A stretch of 64,000 nucleotides of DNA from an uncultured Anaerococcus sp. (GTDB lineage: Bacteria > Bacillota > Clostridia > Tissierellales > Peptoniphilaceae): contig NZ_CALTSY010000005.1 in NCBI RefSeq assembly GCF_943908415.1, positions 1-64,000 of the forward strand, in the 5' to 3' direction. Each line of letters starts with the position of its first letter. Position 1 is the stretch's first letter. Of this stretch, positions 17,812-26,325 are shown piece after piece. Both the position numbers and the translations under genes were made by a program. Under the pieces are notes generated by a model, which searched no databases, was not told the origin of the DNA, and saw only the letters and a list, made by a program, of their open reading frames with translations.

Positions 17812-19110
17812 ATGTTTGATTTTTTTAGAAAAAAGAAAAAAGATGATATAAAAGAAGAAGAATATAAAGAAAAGCCTAACGAAGATAAAGAATATGATGA
17901 TAATAAAGAAGAATCTAATAATGACTTTGATGAATATAATCAAAAAGATAGAGAGAAAGAAGTAGAAGAAAATGAAACATTAGTTTTTGAATCAAATGCT
18001 AGTACAAGTCAAGAAGAAATACAAGATGAGGAAAATTCAGCTTATGAACTAAATCATATAGACGAAGATCTTGATGAAGAAAATCAATTATATAGTTATA
18101 AGCAGAAGAACGATGAAGAATCCTTAGTAGAGGATAAAACCATATTTGAAGATGATGATTCTTTAGAAGTAAAGCAAGAAAATCAAGAAGAAAACACTGG
18201 ATTTTTTGGAAGAATTCGTGATGGATTGATTAAAACACGTGATCAATTCTCTTCACAGGTTAAAAATCTTTTCACTGCAAATGTTAAAATTGATGAGGAT
18301 ATGTATGAGGAATTAGAAGATATACTAATTTCTGCTGATATTGGTATGAATACTACCTTAGCTATAGTTGATTCTCTTAGATATGAAATTAATGATAGGA
18401 ATATCAAAGATCCCAATGAGATATACCCTTTACTAGAAGAAATAATGATTCGTCATCTTGATCGTGACAATCTAAATAATGACTTAAATATAAAAGAAAA
18501 ACAGTTGGCTATAATACTGGTAATAGGTGTTAATGGTGTTGGGAAAACTACTACCATAGGAAAGCTTGCCTATAGCCTACAAAAAGAAGGAAAATCTGTG
18601 ATGTTTGCTGCGGCAGATACTTTTAGGGCAGCAGCTATAGAACAATTAGGTGAGTGGGCTAGTAGAGCCAATGTAGAGATGGTAGCTCATAGTGAAGGTG
18701 CAGATCCGTCTGCAGTCATATTCGATGCTATTAAATCAGCGAAAAATAAGAATGTTGATGTTTTAATTTGTGATACAGCTGGAAGACTTCACAATAAGAA
18801 AAATCTTATGAAAGAGCTTGAAAAAATCAATAAAACAATAGATACTCATGCAGGTACTGCAACTCGTGAAAATTTGTTAGTCCTAGATGCTACTACTGGA
18901 CAAAATGCTGTTAACCAATTACGTGAATTTAAAAATGTTACTGAAATTACAGGGCTTATACTAACAAAGCTAGATGGTACAGCTAAAGGTGGTATAATCT
19001 TTCCACTTCAATATGAATTAAATGTGCCAGTAAAATATATAGGGCTTGGAGAAGGAATTGATAATTTAGAAAAATTTGATTCAAAATCTTTTGTGGATGC
19101 CATGTTTTAG
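17812..19110 (+). CDS. ftsY: Signal recognition particle receptor FtsY
   Basis: FtsY is the membrane-associated GTPase that docks SRP-bound ribosomes at the SecYEG translocon. After a short basic N-terminus (FFRKKKK) comes a long Glu/Asp-rich A region of about 120 residues. The NG domain follows, with P-loop GVNGVGKTTT near residue 239, DTFRAAA, DTAGR and TKLDGTAKGG. The 432-aa length reflects the acidic region, which is variable in the family. An AAGGAG site precedes the ATG. It follows priA after nine bases and probably ends that operon. Confidence 0.96.
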   Translation: MFDFFRKKKKDDIKEEEYKEKPNEDKEYDDNKEESNNDFDEYNQKDREKEVEENETLVFESNASTSQEEIQDEENSAYELNHIDEDLDEENQLYSYKQKNDEESLVEDKTIFEDDDSLEVKQENQEENTGFFGRIRDGLIKTRDQFSSQVKNLFTANVKIDEDMYEELEDILISADIGMNTTLAIVDSLRYEINDRNIKDPNEIYPLLEEIMIRHLDRDNLNNDLNIKEKQLAIILVIGVNGVGKTTTIGKLAYSLQKEGKSVMFAAADTFRAAAIEQLGEWASRANVEMVAHSEGADPSAVIFDAIKSAKNKNVDVLICDTAGRLHNKKNLMKELEKINKTIDTHAGTATRENLLVLDATTGQNAVNQLREFKNVTEITGLILTKLDGTAKGGIIFPLQYELNVPVKYIGLGEGIDNLEKFDSKSFVDAMF

Positions 19111-19113
19111 CTA

Positions 19114-19142
19114 TTGATATTTTAATTAGTCTATAGTAAAAT
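19114..19142 (+). promoter_or_regulatory. Promoter of rpsB-tsf
   Basis: TTGATA (19114-19119) is followed after 17 bases by TAAAAT (19137-19142). Transcription from it would give an untranslated leader of about 100 bases. Confidence 0.6.
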
Positions 19143-19148
19143 AGTAAA

Positions 19149-19248
19149 GTACTACAAAAATATACACATTATCCGATGAGTGTTTCGTTGCCAATTTTGG
19201 TTAAATGCTCAAAAGAAGATGATGGAAGAAGAAAACGGAGGAATATAT
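19149..19248 (+). promoter_or_regulatory. Candidate structured rpsB leader RNA
   Basis: Two nested helices can form before rpsB. The outer pairs CATTATC (19167-19173) with GATGATG (19218-19224). The inner pairs GAGTGTTT (19178-19185) with AAATGCTC (19203-19210), with an inner GCC/GGT extension. The ribosome binding site GGAGG starts at 19237. Ribosomal protein S2 leaders are often autoregulatory; that role here is inferred from position. Confidence 0.4.
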
Positions 19249-20130
19249 ATGGCAGTAGTTTCAATGAAAAAATTACTAGAAGCTGGTGTACACTTTGGAC
19301 ACCAAACAAGAAGATGGAACCCTAAAATGGCTAGATACATCTTCACAGAAAGAAATGGAATCTATATTATAGATTTACAAAAGACAGCGGTTCAAATAGA
19401 AGATGCTTATGCAATGGTTAGAGACATAGTTGCAGAAGGTGGGGATGTTTTATTTGTAGGAACTAAAAAACAAGCTCAAGATGCTATTGAACAAGAAGCT
19501 AAAAGATGTGGCCAATATTATGTATCAAATAGATGGTTAGGCGGAATGCTAACAAACTTTGATACTATTAGAAAAAGCATAAATAAACTAAAAAGATATG
19601 AACAAATGGAAGAAGATGGAACATTCGATCTTTTACCTAAAAAAGAAGTTTTACAATACCAAAAAGAGATGGACAAGCTTGAAAAAAATCTTGGTGGTAT
19701 TAAAGAAATGGAAAAATTACCAGATGTACTCTTTGTAGTAGATCCAGGTGAAGAATCTATAGCAGTTCATGAAGCAAGAATTCTAGGAATCCCAGTTGTT
19801 GCTATAGTAGATACAAATTGCGATCCTGATGAAGTTGACTTAGCTATTCCAGGAAATGATGATGCTATACGTGCTGTAAAATTAATAACATCTGTTATGG
19901 CTGATGCAGTTGTAGAAGCTAATCAAGGTAGTGAATTTGATCCATCCAATGATAATTTAGAAGAAGAATTTGTAGAAGAATCTGATGATGAAGAAAATGA
20001 AAATCAATCAGAAGAAACAAATGAAGATAAAGAAGAAGTTGAACTTTCAAATGAAGATTTAGCTAATGCAGCAGAAGAAATTGAAACAGCTGCATATGAT
20101 GAAGCAAGCGAAGAAAATCAAGGAGAATAA
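19249..20130 (+). CDS. rpsB: 30S ribosomal protein S2
   Basis: S2 binds late in 30S assembly near the mRNA exit side. The conserved core runs from MKKLLEAGVHFGHQ through NRWLGGMLTNF to NCDPDEVD and ends near residue 228. A tail of about 60 residues, very rich in Glu and Asp, extends the protein to 293 aa, longer than the usual 230-260. I chose the ATG at 19249 because GGAGG is seven bases upstream and homologues begin at MKKLLEAG; an in-frame ATG at 19180 would lie within the leader. It is followed by tsf. Confidence 0.95.
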   Translation: MAVVSMKKLLEAGVHFGHQTRRWNPKMARYIFTERNGIYIIDLQKTAVQIEDAYAMVRDIVAEGGDVLFVGTKKQAQDAIEQEAKRCGQYYVSNRWLGGMLTNFDTIRKSINKLKRYEQMEEDGTFDLLPKKEVLQYQKEMDKLEKNLGGIKEMEKLPDVLFVVDPGEESIAVHEARILGIPVVAIVDTNCDPDEVDLAIPGNDDAIRAVKLITSVMADAVVEANQGSEFDPSNDNLEEEFVEESDDEENENQSEETNEDKEEVELSNEDLANAAEEIETAAYDEASEENQGE

Positions 20131-20131
20131 G

Positions 20132-20800
20132 ATGGCAGTAAGTGCAAGTTTAGTTAAAGAATTAAGAGAAATGACAGGCGCTGGAATGATGGACTGCAAA
20201 AAAGCTTTAGAAGAAACTAATGCGGATATTGATGCGGCAGTTAAACTTTTAAAAGAAAAAGGACAAGCTACACTTGATAAAAAAGCAGGTAGAGTTGCAG
20301 CTGAAGGTGTTATCGGTTCATACATCCACAACAATAAAATTGGTGTTATCGTAGAAATTAATACTGAAACTGACTTTTCAGCAAACACAGACACTGTAAA
20401 AGACTTTGCTCGTGATATTGCTATGCACATTGCAGCAGCAAATCCTCTTTATATTTCAGAAGAAGACGCAGATGAAAAAGATGTAGCTCAACAAAGAGAA
20501 ATCCTTGTAAATCAAGCGCTTAATGAAGCTTCTGATAATATGCCAGAAGATAAGAAAAAGATGATTGCAGAAAAAAAGGTAGAAGGTAGACTTAAAAAAT
20601 ACTTCTCTGAAGTATGTCTATTAGATCAAGCATACATCAAAAATCCAGATTTAACTGTTGAACAATATCTAAGAGATACAGCTAATAATGTTGGAGAAAA
20701 TATCAAAATTAGAAGATTCTCTAGATTTGAAGTTGGTGAAGGTATCGAGAAAAAAGAAGAAAACTTTGTTGATGAAGTAGCTTCTCAAATCAACGGCTAA
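20132..20800 (+). CDS. tsf: Elongation factor Ts
   Basis: EF-Ts exchanges GDP for GTP on EF-Tu. The 222-aa form has the UBA-like N-terminus with LREMTGAGMMDCKKAL and the EF-Tu contact motif TETDFSANTD. It is shorter than the roughly 290-aa E. coli or B. subtilis proteins, a length seen in other lineages. I chose the ATG at 20132, after AGGAGA, because homologues begin just before VKELREMTGAG. It starts two bases after the rpsB stop. Confidence 0.95.
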   Translation: MAVSASLVKELREMTGAGMMDCKKALEETNADIDAAVKLLKEKGQATLDKKAGRVAAEGVIGSYIHNNKIGVIVEINTETDFSANTDTVKDFARDIAMHIAAANPLYISEEDADEKDVAQQREILVNQALNEASDNMPEDKKKMIAEKKVEGRLKKYFSEVCLLDQAYIKNPDLTVEQYLRDTANNVGENIKIRRFSRFEVGEGIEKKEENFVDEVASQING

Positions 20801-20816
20801 TTAATTAATTCATTTT

Positions 20817-20897
20817 GGGTCTGTTGCAAAATAAATAACTCGTTTCAGTATTAGATGAAACGATGGTTATTTATTAATTTGCAGCAGCCTTTTTTTT
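20817..20897 (+). terminator. Long-stem terminator after tsf, with IS6-like ends
   Basis: One extended hairpin has three stacked helices: 20818-20830 with 20878-20889, 20831-20839 with 20866-20874, and 20841-20847 with 20856-20862. The loop is eight bases and a run of eight T residues follows. The arms begin GGGTCTGTTGCAAA and, on the opposite strand, GGCTGCTGCAAA, resembling IS6-family inverted repeats. Confidence 0.8.
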
Positions 20898-20923
20898 AAT
20901 ATACATTTTTAATAGGAGGAATT

Positions 20924-22663
20924 ATGTTTAAAAATTTTAGATGGTTTTTAAAATATTCCAAAAAAAATTATATTATAGGATCTATATCACTTGTTATAAC
21001 CGATGTGATTTCTTTATTTTTACCTTATTTGACTGGTAAACTTATAGATATGGTATATAACAATAGCTTAGATATGCAAAGTTTCAAAAAAATGATAGGA
21101 ATGGCTTTATTATTAGTTATTCTTAAATATATTACAGCTATAGGATGGTCCTATAATATATTTAAAGCATCTGCTAAGATGGAATATATATCAAGAGATA
21201 AATTAATGGACAAATTTTTGCGTCAGTCACAAAGATTTTTTGAGAACAATCCTACAGGATCACTTATGAGTAAATCAACTCAAGATGTAAGTCAAATTGC
21301 ACAATTTGCAGGTTTTGGAGTCTTAGCTTTTTTTGATGCAGTTTTATTTCCTGTATTTATAATTGCGATGATGATAACAACTGTTAATTTTAAAATGACT
21401 TTCTTTTCAATTTTACCATTAATTATATTTACAATTGGATTTTATAAACTGGGTTCTAAGATTTATGCAAAATCAAAGGCTGTAAATAATAGCTTTGATG
21501 AACTAACCGATCGAGTTTTAGAAGATGTTGAAGGTATTAGAATTATTAGGGTTTATAATATCGGAAATCTTAGACGTGAGAAATTTAAGGAAAATGCTAG
21601 AGAACTTGCAGATAAAAATATTGACTTGGCAAAAATTAGAGCCTACATAGAACCATTTGAAAGACTAATTACTAGTGTTTCTTATGTTATAGCAATAGGA
21701 TATGGTTCATATTTGGTATCAAAAAATAGTCTAACAGTAGGAGGCATAGTTTCATTTACCTATTATCTAAATATGTTAAACTGGCCGATGTTTGCTATGG
21801 GAGAATTTATTAATCTTAATCAACAGGCTAGTGCGGCTATGGATAGGGTTTTAGAAATACTAAGATATAGGGAAGAAATTGCTGATACATCCAATGCTTT
21901 ATTAGTTAAAGAAAACCCTGATATAAAATTTGATAATCTTTCCTATTCATATCCTTCCAATAAAGATAGGGTACTAAAAGATATAAATCTTTATATAGCT
22001 AAGGGTTCATCTTTAGGAATCATTGGTAAAACAGCTAGCGGTAAAACCACTTTAATAAGACAGTTGCTTGATATTTATAAGGTAGATAAAAATGCTATCA
22101 TTATTGATGATCAAGTGTATGCTGATATTTCTGCAAGAGATTTTAAAGAAAAATTAGCATATGTTCCTCAAAGACACATGATTTTCTCAGATAGCTTAAA
22201 AAATAATATAAGATTTGCTAAACCTGATGCTAATGATGAAGAAATTGATGAGGCTATAGCTATAGCTGATTTTACAAAAGATGTAGGTGAATTTCCTCAA
22301 GGTCTTGAAACCTTAACTGGTGAAAAAGGTGTATCATTATCTGGTGGTCAAAAGCAAAGATTATCCATAGCACGTGCTGTTTTAAAAAATCCTGATGTTC
22401 TTATTTTAGATGATGCAATGAGTGCGGTGGATGCTAACACTGAGCAAAATATAATAAAAAATCTTTCTGCTACTAGGAAAGATAAAACCACAATAATAAT
22501 TGCCCATAGAATCAGCCAAGTTCAAAATTGTGATAATATAATAATATTAGAAGATGGTGCAATAATAGACAGTGGGAACCATGAAGAACTTATGAGTAGG
22601 GATAGCTGGTACAAAGAACAATATATCAAACAAATAAGCGGAGGTAACAATGGCCAAGACTGA
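20924..22663 (+). CDS. ABC exporter half-transporter, degenerate-site subunit
   Basis: This is a 579-aa fused membrane and ATPase subunit with six predicted helices in the first 320 residues. The nucleotide-binding domain has Walker A GKTASGKTT, the intact signature LSGGQKQR and Walker B LILDD. Asp replaces the catalytic Glu there; the H-loop is IIAHR. Together with the next gene this pattern is that of heterodimeric type IV exporters such as TM287/288, BmrCD or LmrCD, which export drugs, lipids or peptides. The substrate cannot be read from sequence. An AGGAGG site precedes the ATG. Confidence 0.88.
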   Translation: MFKNFRWFLKYSKKNYIIGSISLVITDVISLFLPYLTGKLIDMVYNNSLDMQSFKKMIGMALLLVILKYITAIGWSYNIFKASAKMEYISRDKLMDKFLRQSQRFFENNPTGSLMSKSTQDVSQIAQFAGFGVLAFFDAVLFPVFIIAMMITTVNFKMTFFSILPLIIFTIGFYKLGSKIYAKSKAVNNSFDELTDRVLEDVEGIRIIRVYNIGNLRREKFKENARELADKNIDLAKIRAYIEPFERLITSVSYVIAIGYGSYLVSKNSLTVGGIVSFTYYLNMLNWPMFAMGEFINLNQQASAAMDRVLEILRYREEIADTSNALLVKENPDIKFDNLSYSYPSNKDRVLKDINLYIAKGSSLGIIGKTASGKTTLIRQLLDIYKVDKNAIIIDDQVYADISARDFKEKLAYVPQRHMIFSDSLKNNIRFAKPDANDEEIDEAIAIADFTKDVGEFPQGLETLTGEKGVSLSGGQKQRLSIARAVLKNPDVLILDDAMSAVDANTEQNIIKNLSATRKDKTTIIIAHRISQVQNCDNIIILEDGAIIDSGNHEELMSRDSWYKEQYIKQISGGNNGQD

Positions 22664-24398
22664 TAAGAGAGTAATTAATTTATTGAAAGCCTATGCGTCC
22701 GAAGAAAAAGCTTCATTTATAAAAGGATTTATACTTACCCTAATTAGAACAGGGCTTGATTTAGTAGCCCCTTTAATAATTGGTTATATAATTAACAATA
22801 TGATAAAGGTTGGAATGGGAAAATCCGGAATTATAGAAGTTATTAAATACTTGATATTATATTTAGTTGTAAATACTTTAGCTGGAATAATTTTAAATAG
22901 AACATTTATTTCATTTGAAGTTGCTTCTAATAATATAGCCTCTAATGTTCAAAATGATGTATACAATAAAGTTAATACTTTTCCCATATCTTATTTTGAT
23001 AATCTTCCAGCTGGAAAAATATCTTCTAGGATAACGAATGATACTAATAAGTTAAAGAATATGTTTAGGATACTTTTTACTGATATTGCTACATCTATGA
23101 TCTTAATCATAGGTTTAAGTATAACAATTTTATTTACAAATCCTATTGCCTTTCTTATGCTTTTACCATTAAGCCCTGTAATTTATATAATATATAAATC
23201 TTTCAGAAATTATACCAGAGAATATACTGGTGAAATTAGAAAAAATACTTCAGAAATTAACGCTCAAATAAATGAATACATCCAAAATATGGAAGTTATA
23301 CAAGTTTATAATAGAGAAGAATATATAAAAGATAAATTTAACCAAACTAATAATAAAATATTTTCTTTAGCTAGTAAACTTGCTAAGGTAAGATCTTATT
23401 CAGGATTCAGAGCTATGGATATTGTTTCATATATTGCCTCTATAATAATTCTTATTTATTTTGGACTTGGACAAATTACCAATTATTATGCTGTATCTAT
23501 AGGTAGTTTATATGTAATATTTGATTATACTAACAGGCTCTTTAATGAAATAAGATTTGTAATAATGAGAGTTGGGGAAGTAGAGGAATCAATGGCATCA
23601 GCTTATCATATATTTGATTTATTAAAGCTAGAATCTCAAGAGCAATTAACAGAACATATTGATAATATAGACCAAGAAATAATATTTGATAATGTAAGAT
23701 TTTCTTATACAGAAGACGAAGAAGTTATAAAGGGAATATCTTTTAAAGTTGACAGAGGAGAATCTGTTGCCTTTGTAGGTCAAACAGGCTCAGGAAAAGC
23801 TACTCTAATTAATCTACTCTTAAATTTTTATAAGCCTGACTCAGGTAAAATTACTATAGGAGGAGTGGATATATCTAAAGTCGATAGAGAAAATCTTAGA
23901 AAAGATATGGCTGTTGTATTACAAGACGCTTTTTTGTTTAAGAGTGATATTGCAAGTAATATAAGCTTAGGTAGTAACTATTCAGATAGAGAAATTATAG
24001 ATTCACTTATTTCTGTAGGAGGACAAAGACTCGTAGATAAAGGAATTCATAGTAAAGTTTTAGATAATGGATCTAATCTTTCTCAAGGTGAAAAACAATT
24101 AATATCTTTTGCAAGAGCTTATATTAGAAATCCCAAAATTCTTATCTTAGATGAAGCCACAAGTAACATAGATACTGAAACTGAAACTATAATTCAACAA
24201 GGAATTAGTAAACTTAAAGAAAATAGAACTACATTTATAATAGCCCATAGATTATCTACTATAAAAGATGTAGATAATATTATAGCTTTATCTTATGGAA
24301 AGATAGTAGAAATGGGAAATCATGAGACTCTCATGCAATCTAACGGTTATTATAAGCAAATGTATAACAAACAAATAAAAGAGAAATCTAGTCTTTAG
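22650..24398 (+). CDS. ABC exporter half-transporter, catalytic-site subunit
   Basis: This is the partner of the preceding subunit: 582 aa, with an N-terminal membrane domain and a C-terminal ATPase domain. It keeps the catalytic Glu (LILDEATSNID) and H-loop (IAHRLS), but its signature motif is LSQGEKQ instead of LSGGQ. Its Walker A is GSGKAT. Pairing the two subunits gives one canonical and one degenerate ATP site. GGAGGT lies just before the ATG, within the 14-base overlap with the upstream gene, so the two are probably coupled. Its stop codon falls within a terminator. Confidence 0.88.
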   Translation: MAKTDKRVINLLKAYASEEKASFIKGFILTLIRTGLDLVAPLIIGYIINNMIKVGMGKSGIIEVIKYLILYLVVNTLAGIILNRTFISFEVASNNIASNVQNDVYNKVNTFPISYFDNLPAGKISSRITNDTNKLKNMFRILFTDIATSMILIIGLSITILFTNPIAFLMLLPLSPVIYIIYKSFRNYTREYTGEIRKNTSEINAQINEYIQNMEVIQVYNREEYIKDKFNQTNNKIFSLASKLAKVRSYSGFRAMDIVSYIASIIILIYFGLGQITNYYAVSIGSLYVIFDYTNRLFNEIRFVIMRVGEVEESMASAYHIFDLLKLESQEQLTEHIDNIDQEIIFDNVRFSYTEDEEVIKGISFKVDRGESVAFVGQTGSGKATLINLLLNFYKPDSGKITIGGVDISKVDRENLRKDMAVVLQDAFLFKSDIASNISLGSNYSDREIIDSLISVGGQRLVDKGIHSKVLDNGSNLSQGEKQLISFARAYIRNPKILILDEATSNIDTETETIIQQGISKLKENRTTFIIAHRLSTIKDVDNIIALSYGKIVEMGNHETLMQSNGYYKQMYNKQIKEKSSL

Positions 24399-24423
24399 GA
24401 ATAATCCTTTAGACTATTTTTTT
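24389..24423 (+). terminator. Terminator after the ABC exporter genes
   Basis: TAGTCT (24389-24394) pairs with AGACTA (24411-24416), with an inner AGGA/TCCT helix. A run of seven T residues follows. The gene's TAG lies in the left arm. Confidence 0.75.
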
Positions 24424-24452
24424 ATACTATTGTTCGTATAAATATCAAATTA

Positions 24453-24461
24453 TGGTATAAT
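24453..24461 (+). promoter_or_regulatory. Extended -10 promoter of rny
   Basis: TGG directly before a consensus TATAAT (24456-24461) forms an extended -10 element. No good -35 hexamer is seen at 17 bases; TTGTTC at 24430 is 20 bases away. Confidence 0.55.
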
Positions 24462-24509
24462 TATAAAGGAATGAAAATTCCAAGTGAAATTCACAGGAGG
24501 TGATAATGA

Positions 24510-26051
24510 ATGGGAAATCCAGTTTTTATAATCATTACTGTCGCCTTCGTATTGTTAGCTTTTATTTTAGGCTTCATTTATCAAAAAAAATCCAGTGAAA
24601 AAAAGATTGGCACTGCAGATGAACTCAGTCGTCAAATCATTGAAGATGCTAATAGACAAGCAGAAACACTTAGACGTGAAACCCTTGTTGAAGCAAAGGA
24701 TGAAATATCTAAATTAAAATTAGAAAATGATAAGAAGTTAAACAAAAGAGACGAAGAACTTAATAAGAAAGAAGCTCGTCTGTTTAGAAAAGAAGAAAGC
24801 CTTGACAATAGAGCTTTATTGATTGACAAAAAGGCTGATCAAATCTCTAGTGATCAGAAGAGGTTAAAACAAAAAGAAGACAGCATTGATAAACTGATTG
24901 AAAAACAACAATTAGAGTTACAAAACATTGCAGGCCTTACCAATAGTGAAGCTAAAGAAATTATCTTAGAAAACGTTAAAAAAGAAACCGTTCATGAATC
25001 AGCTAAACTTATAAAGGAAGCTGAAGAAAAAGTTAAAACTGAAAGTAAAAAGATGGCTACAGAAATACTTGCTACGACTATACAAAGATATGCAGCAGAT
25101 CAAGTGGCTGAAAATACTGTATCAGTAGTTACTTTACCAAGTGATGAGATGAAGGGACGTATTATTGGTCGTGAAGGAAGAAATATTAGAGCTTTCGAAC
25201 AACTTTCAGGAGTTGATCTTATAATCGATGATACTCCAGAAGCTGTTGTCATATCTTCATTTGAACCAGTAAGACGAGAAATTGCAAAAGTGGCCCTTGA
25301 AAGATTAGTTCAAGATGGCCGTATTAATCCATCTAGAATTGAAGAAACTTTGAAAAAATCTGAAGAAGAAATTGAACAAAGAATGATTGAAGATGGTGAA
25401 AGATCAACTGATGCAGCGGGTGTTCGTAATCTTCATCCACAACTAGTAAGACTCGTTGGTAAGATGAAATACAGAACAAGTTATGGACAAAATATCATGA
25501 AGCATTCTGTAGAAGTAGCCAATATTGCGGGTATGTTAGCCGAAGAAATTGGTGCGGATGCTCAAATGGCTAGACGCGGTGGTCTTTTACATGATATAGG
25601 CAAAGCTATAGATTATGAACAAGAAGGAACACATGTTGAGCTAGGTATTGAGATGGCAACAAGATATGGTGAAAATAAATATGTAGTGAATGCTATAGAG
25701 TCTCACCATGGTGAAGTTAAACCAAACTGTGTTGAATCTATCCTGGTTCAAACTGCAGATGCTATATCAGCTGCTAGACCTGGAGCAAGAAGAGAAAGCC
25801 TTGAAAACTATATTAAAAGACTTGAAAGTCTTGAGTCTATAGCTAATTCCTATGATGGAATAGAAAAATCATTCGCCCTCCAAGCAGGTCGCGAACTTAG
25901 AATAATGGTTAAGCCTGAAAAGATATCTGATGATCAGATGATTGTGATTGCTAGAGAGATTGCAAAAAAGGTTGAAGAAGAATTAGAATATCCGGGTGAA
26001 ATCAAAGTTAACGTGCTAAGAGAATCAAACGCAATTGAATATGCAAGATAA
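24510..26051 (+). CDS. rny: Ribonuclease Y
   Basis: RNase Y is the membrane-anchored endoribonuclease that starts decay of many Firmicutes mRNAs. At 513 aa it has the full family layout: one N-terminal membrane helix (residues 4-23) and a long coiled coil (about 35-190). A KH domain with MKGRIIGREGRNIR and an HD domain with LLHDIGKAIDYE follow. An earlier ATG at 24506, in another frame, lies nearer the strong AGGAGGTGA site and opens a 29-codon ORF. The rny ATG at 24510 is nine bases from that site. Confidence 0.96.
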   Translation: MGNPVFIIITVAFVLLAFILGFIYQKKSSEKKIGTADELSRQIIEDANRQAETLRRETLVEAKDEISKLKLENDKKLNKRDEELNKKEARLFRKEESLDNRALLIDKKADQISSDQKRLKQKEDSIDKLIEKQQLELQNIAGLTNSEAKEIILENVKKETVHESAKLIKEAEEKVKTESKKMATEILATTIQRYAADQVAENTVSVVTLPSDEMKGRIIGREGRNIRAFEQLSGVDLIIDDTPEAVVISSFEPVRREIAKVALERLVQDGRINPSRIEETLKKSEEEIEQRMIEDGERSTDAAGVRNLHPQLVRLVGKMKYRTSYGQNIMKHSVEVANIAGMLAEEIGADAQMARRGGLLHDIGKAIDYEQEGTHVELGIEMATRYGENKYVVNAIESHHGEVKPNCVESILVQTADAISAARPGARRESLENYIKRLESLESIANSYDGIEKSFALQAGRELRIMVKPEKISDDQMIVIAREIAKKVEEELEYPGEIKVNVLRESNAIEYAR

Positions 26052-26075
26052 TTTATTGTAATGATAAGAAAATCT

Positions 26076-26104
26076 AAAAGCTGCCAGTAATATGGCGGCT
26101 TTTT
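26076..26104 (+). terminator. Terminator after rny
   Basis: AAAAGCTGCC (26076-26085) pairs with GGCGGCTTTT (26094-26104, one G-U pair), then T-rich sequence follows. It is a compact GC-rich stem in an AT-rich background. Confidence 0.85.
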
Positions 26105-26194
26105 ATTTGTTAGAAAGATTGTATACTAATATATTAACTATTGGTTACGGGAGAGGTAGATAAATGTTAGATTTATATTATAAATACATAAATA

Positions 26195-26230
26195 AATTAT
26201 TGCACAAAATAATAATTTTGTGTAATAATT
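26195..26230. repeat. 36-base near-perfect palindrome upstream of the recombinase gene
   Basis: The arms 26195-26210 and 26215-26230 pair over 16 bases with a single G-T mismatch around a four-base centre. No T run follows, so it does not look like a terminator. Its right end overlaps the -35 hexamer of the next promoter, suggesting an operator or a protein-binding cruciform. Confidence 0.6.
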
Positions 26231-26256
26231 GTATAAAAATAATTAAGTGGTAAAAT
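26229..26256 (+). promoter_or_regulatory. Candidate promoter of the tyrosine recombinase gene
   Basis: TTGTAT (26229-26234), a 16-base spacer and TAAAAT (26251-26256), with TGG just upstream of the -10 hexamer, precede the gene by about 70 bases. Confidence 0.5.
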
Positions 26257-26325
26257 CTTATATATAAGAGCTAAAATTATTAGGATTTGTTCTTTTTAAT
26301 TAATTACAAGGAGTTTTATTATTTT

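Noticed and set aside
19180..19248. Upstream in-frame start for S2 at 19180
   Set aside because: The extra 23 residues are not found in S2 proteins and the codons lie in the structured leader; GGAGG before 19249 decides the start.
20059..20430. 123-codon minus-strand ORF opposite the rpsB/tsf junction
   Set aside because: It covers conserved EF-Ts coding sequence, lacks a recognisable start site and matches no family I know.
26090..26325. dif site for the tyrosine recombinase
   Set aside because: I compared the intergenic region by eye with known Firmicutes dif sequences and found no convincing 11-6-11 match.
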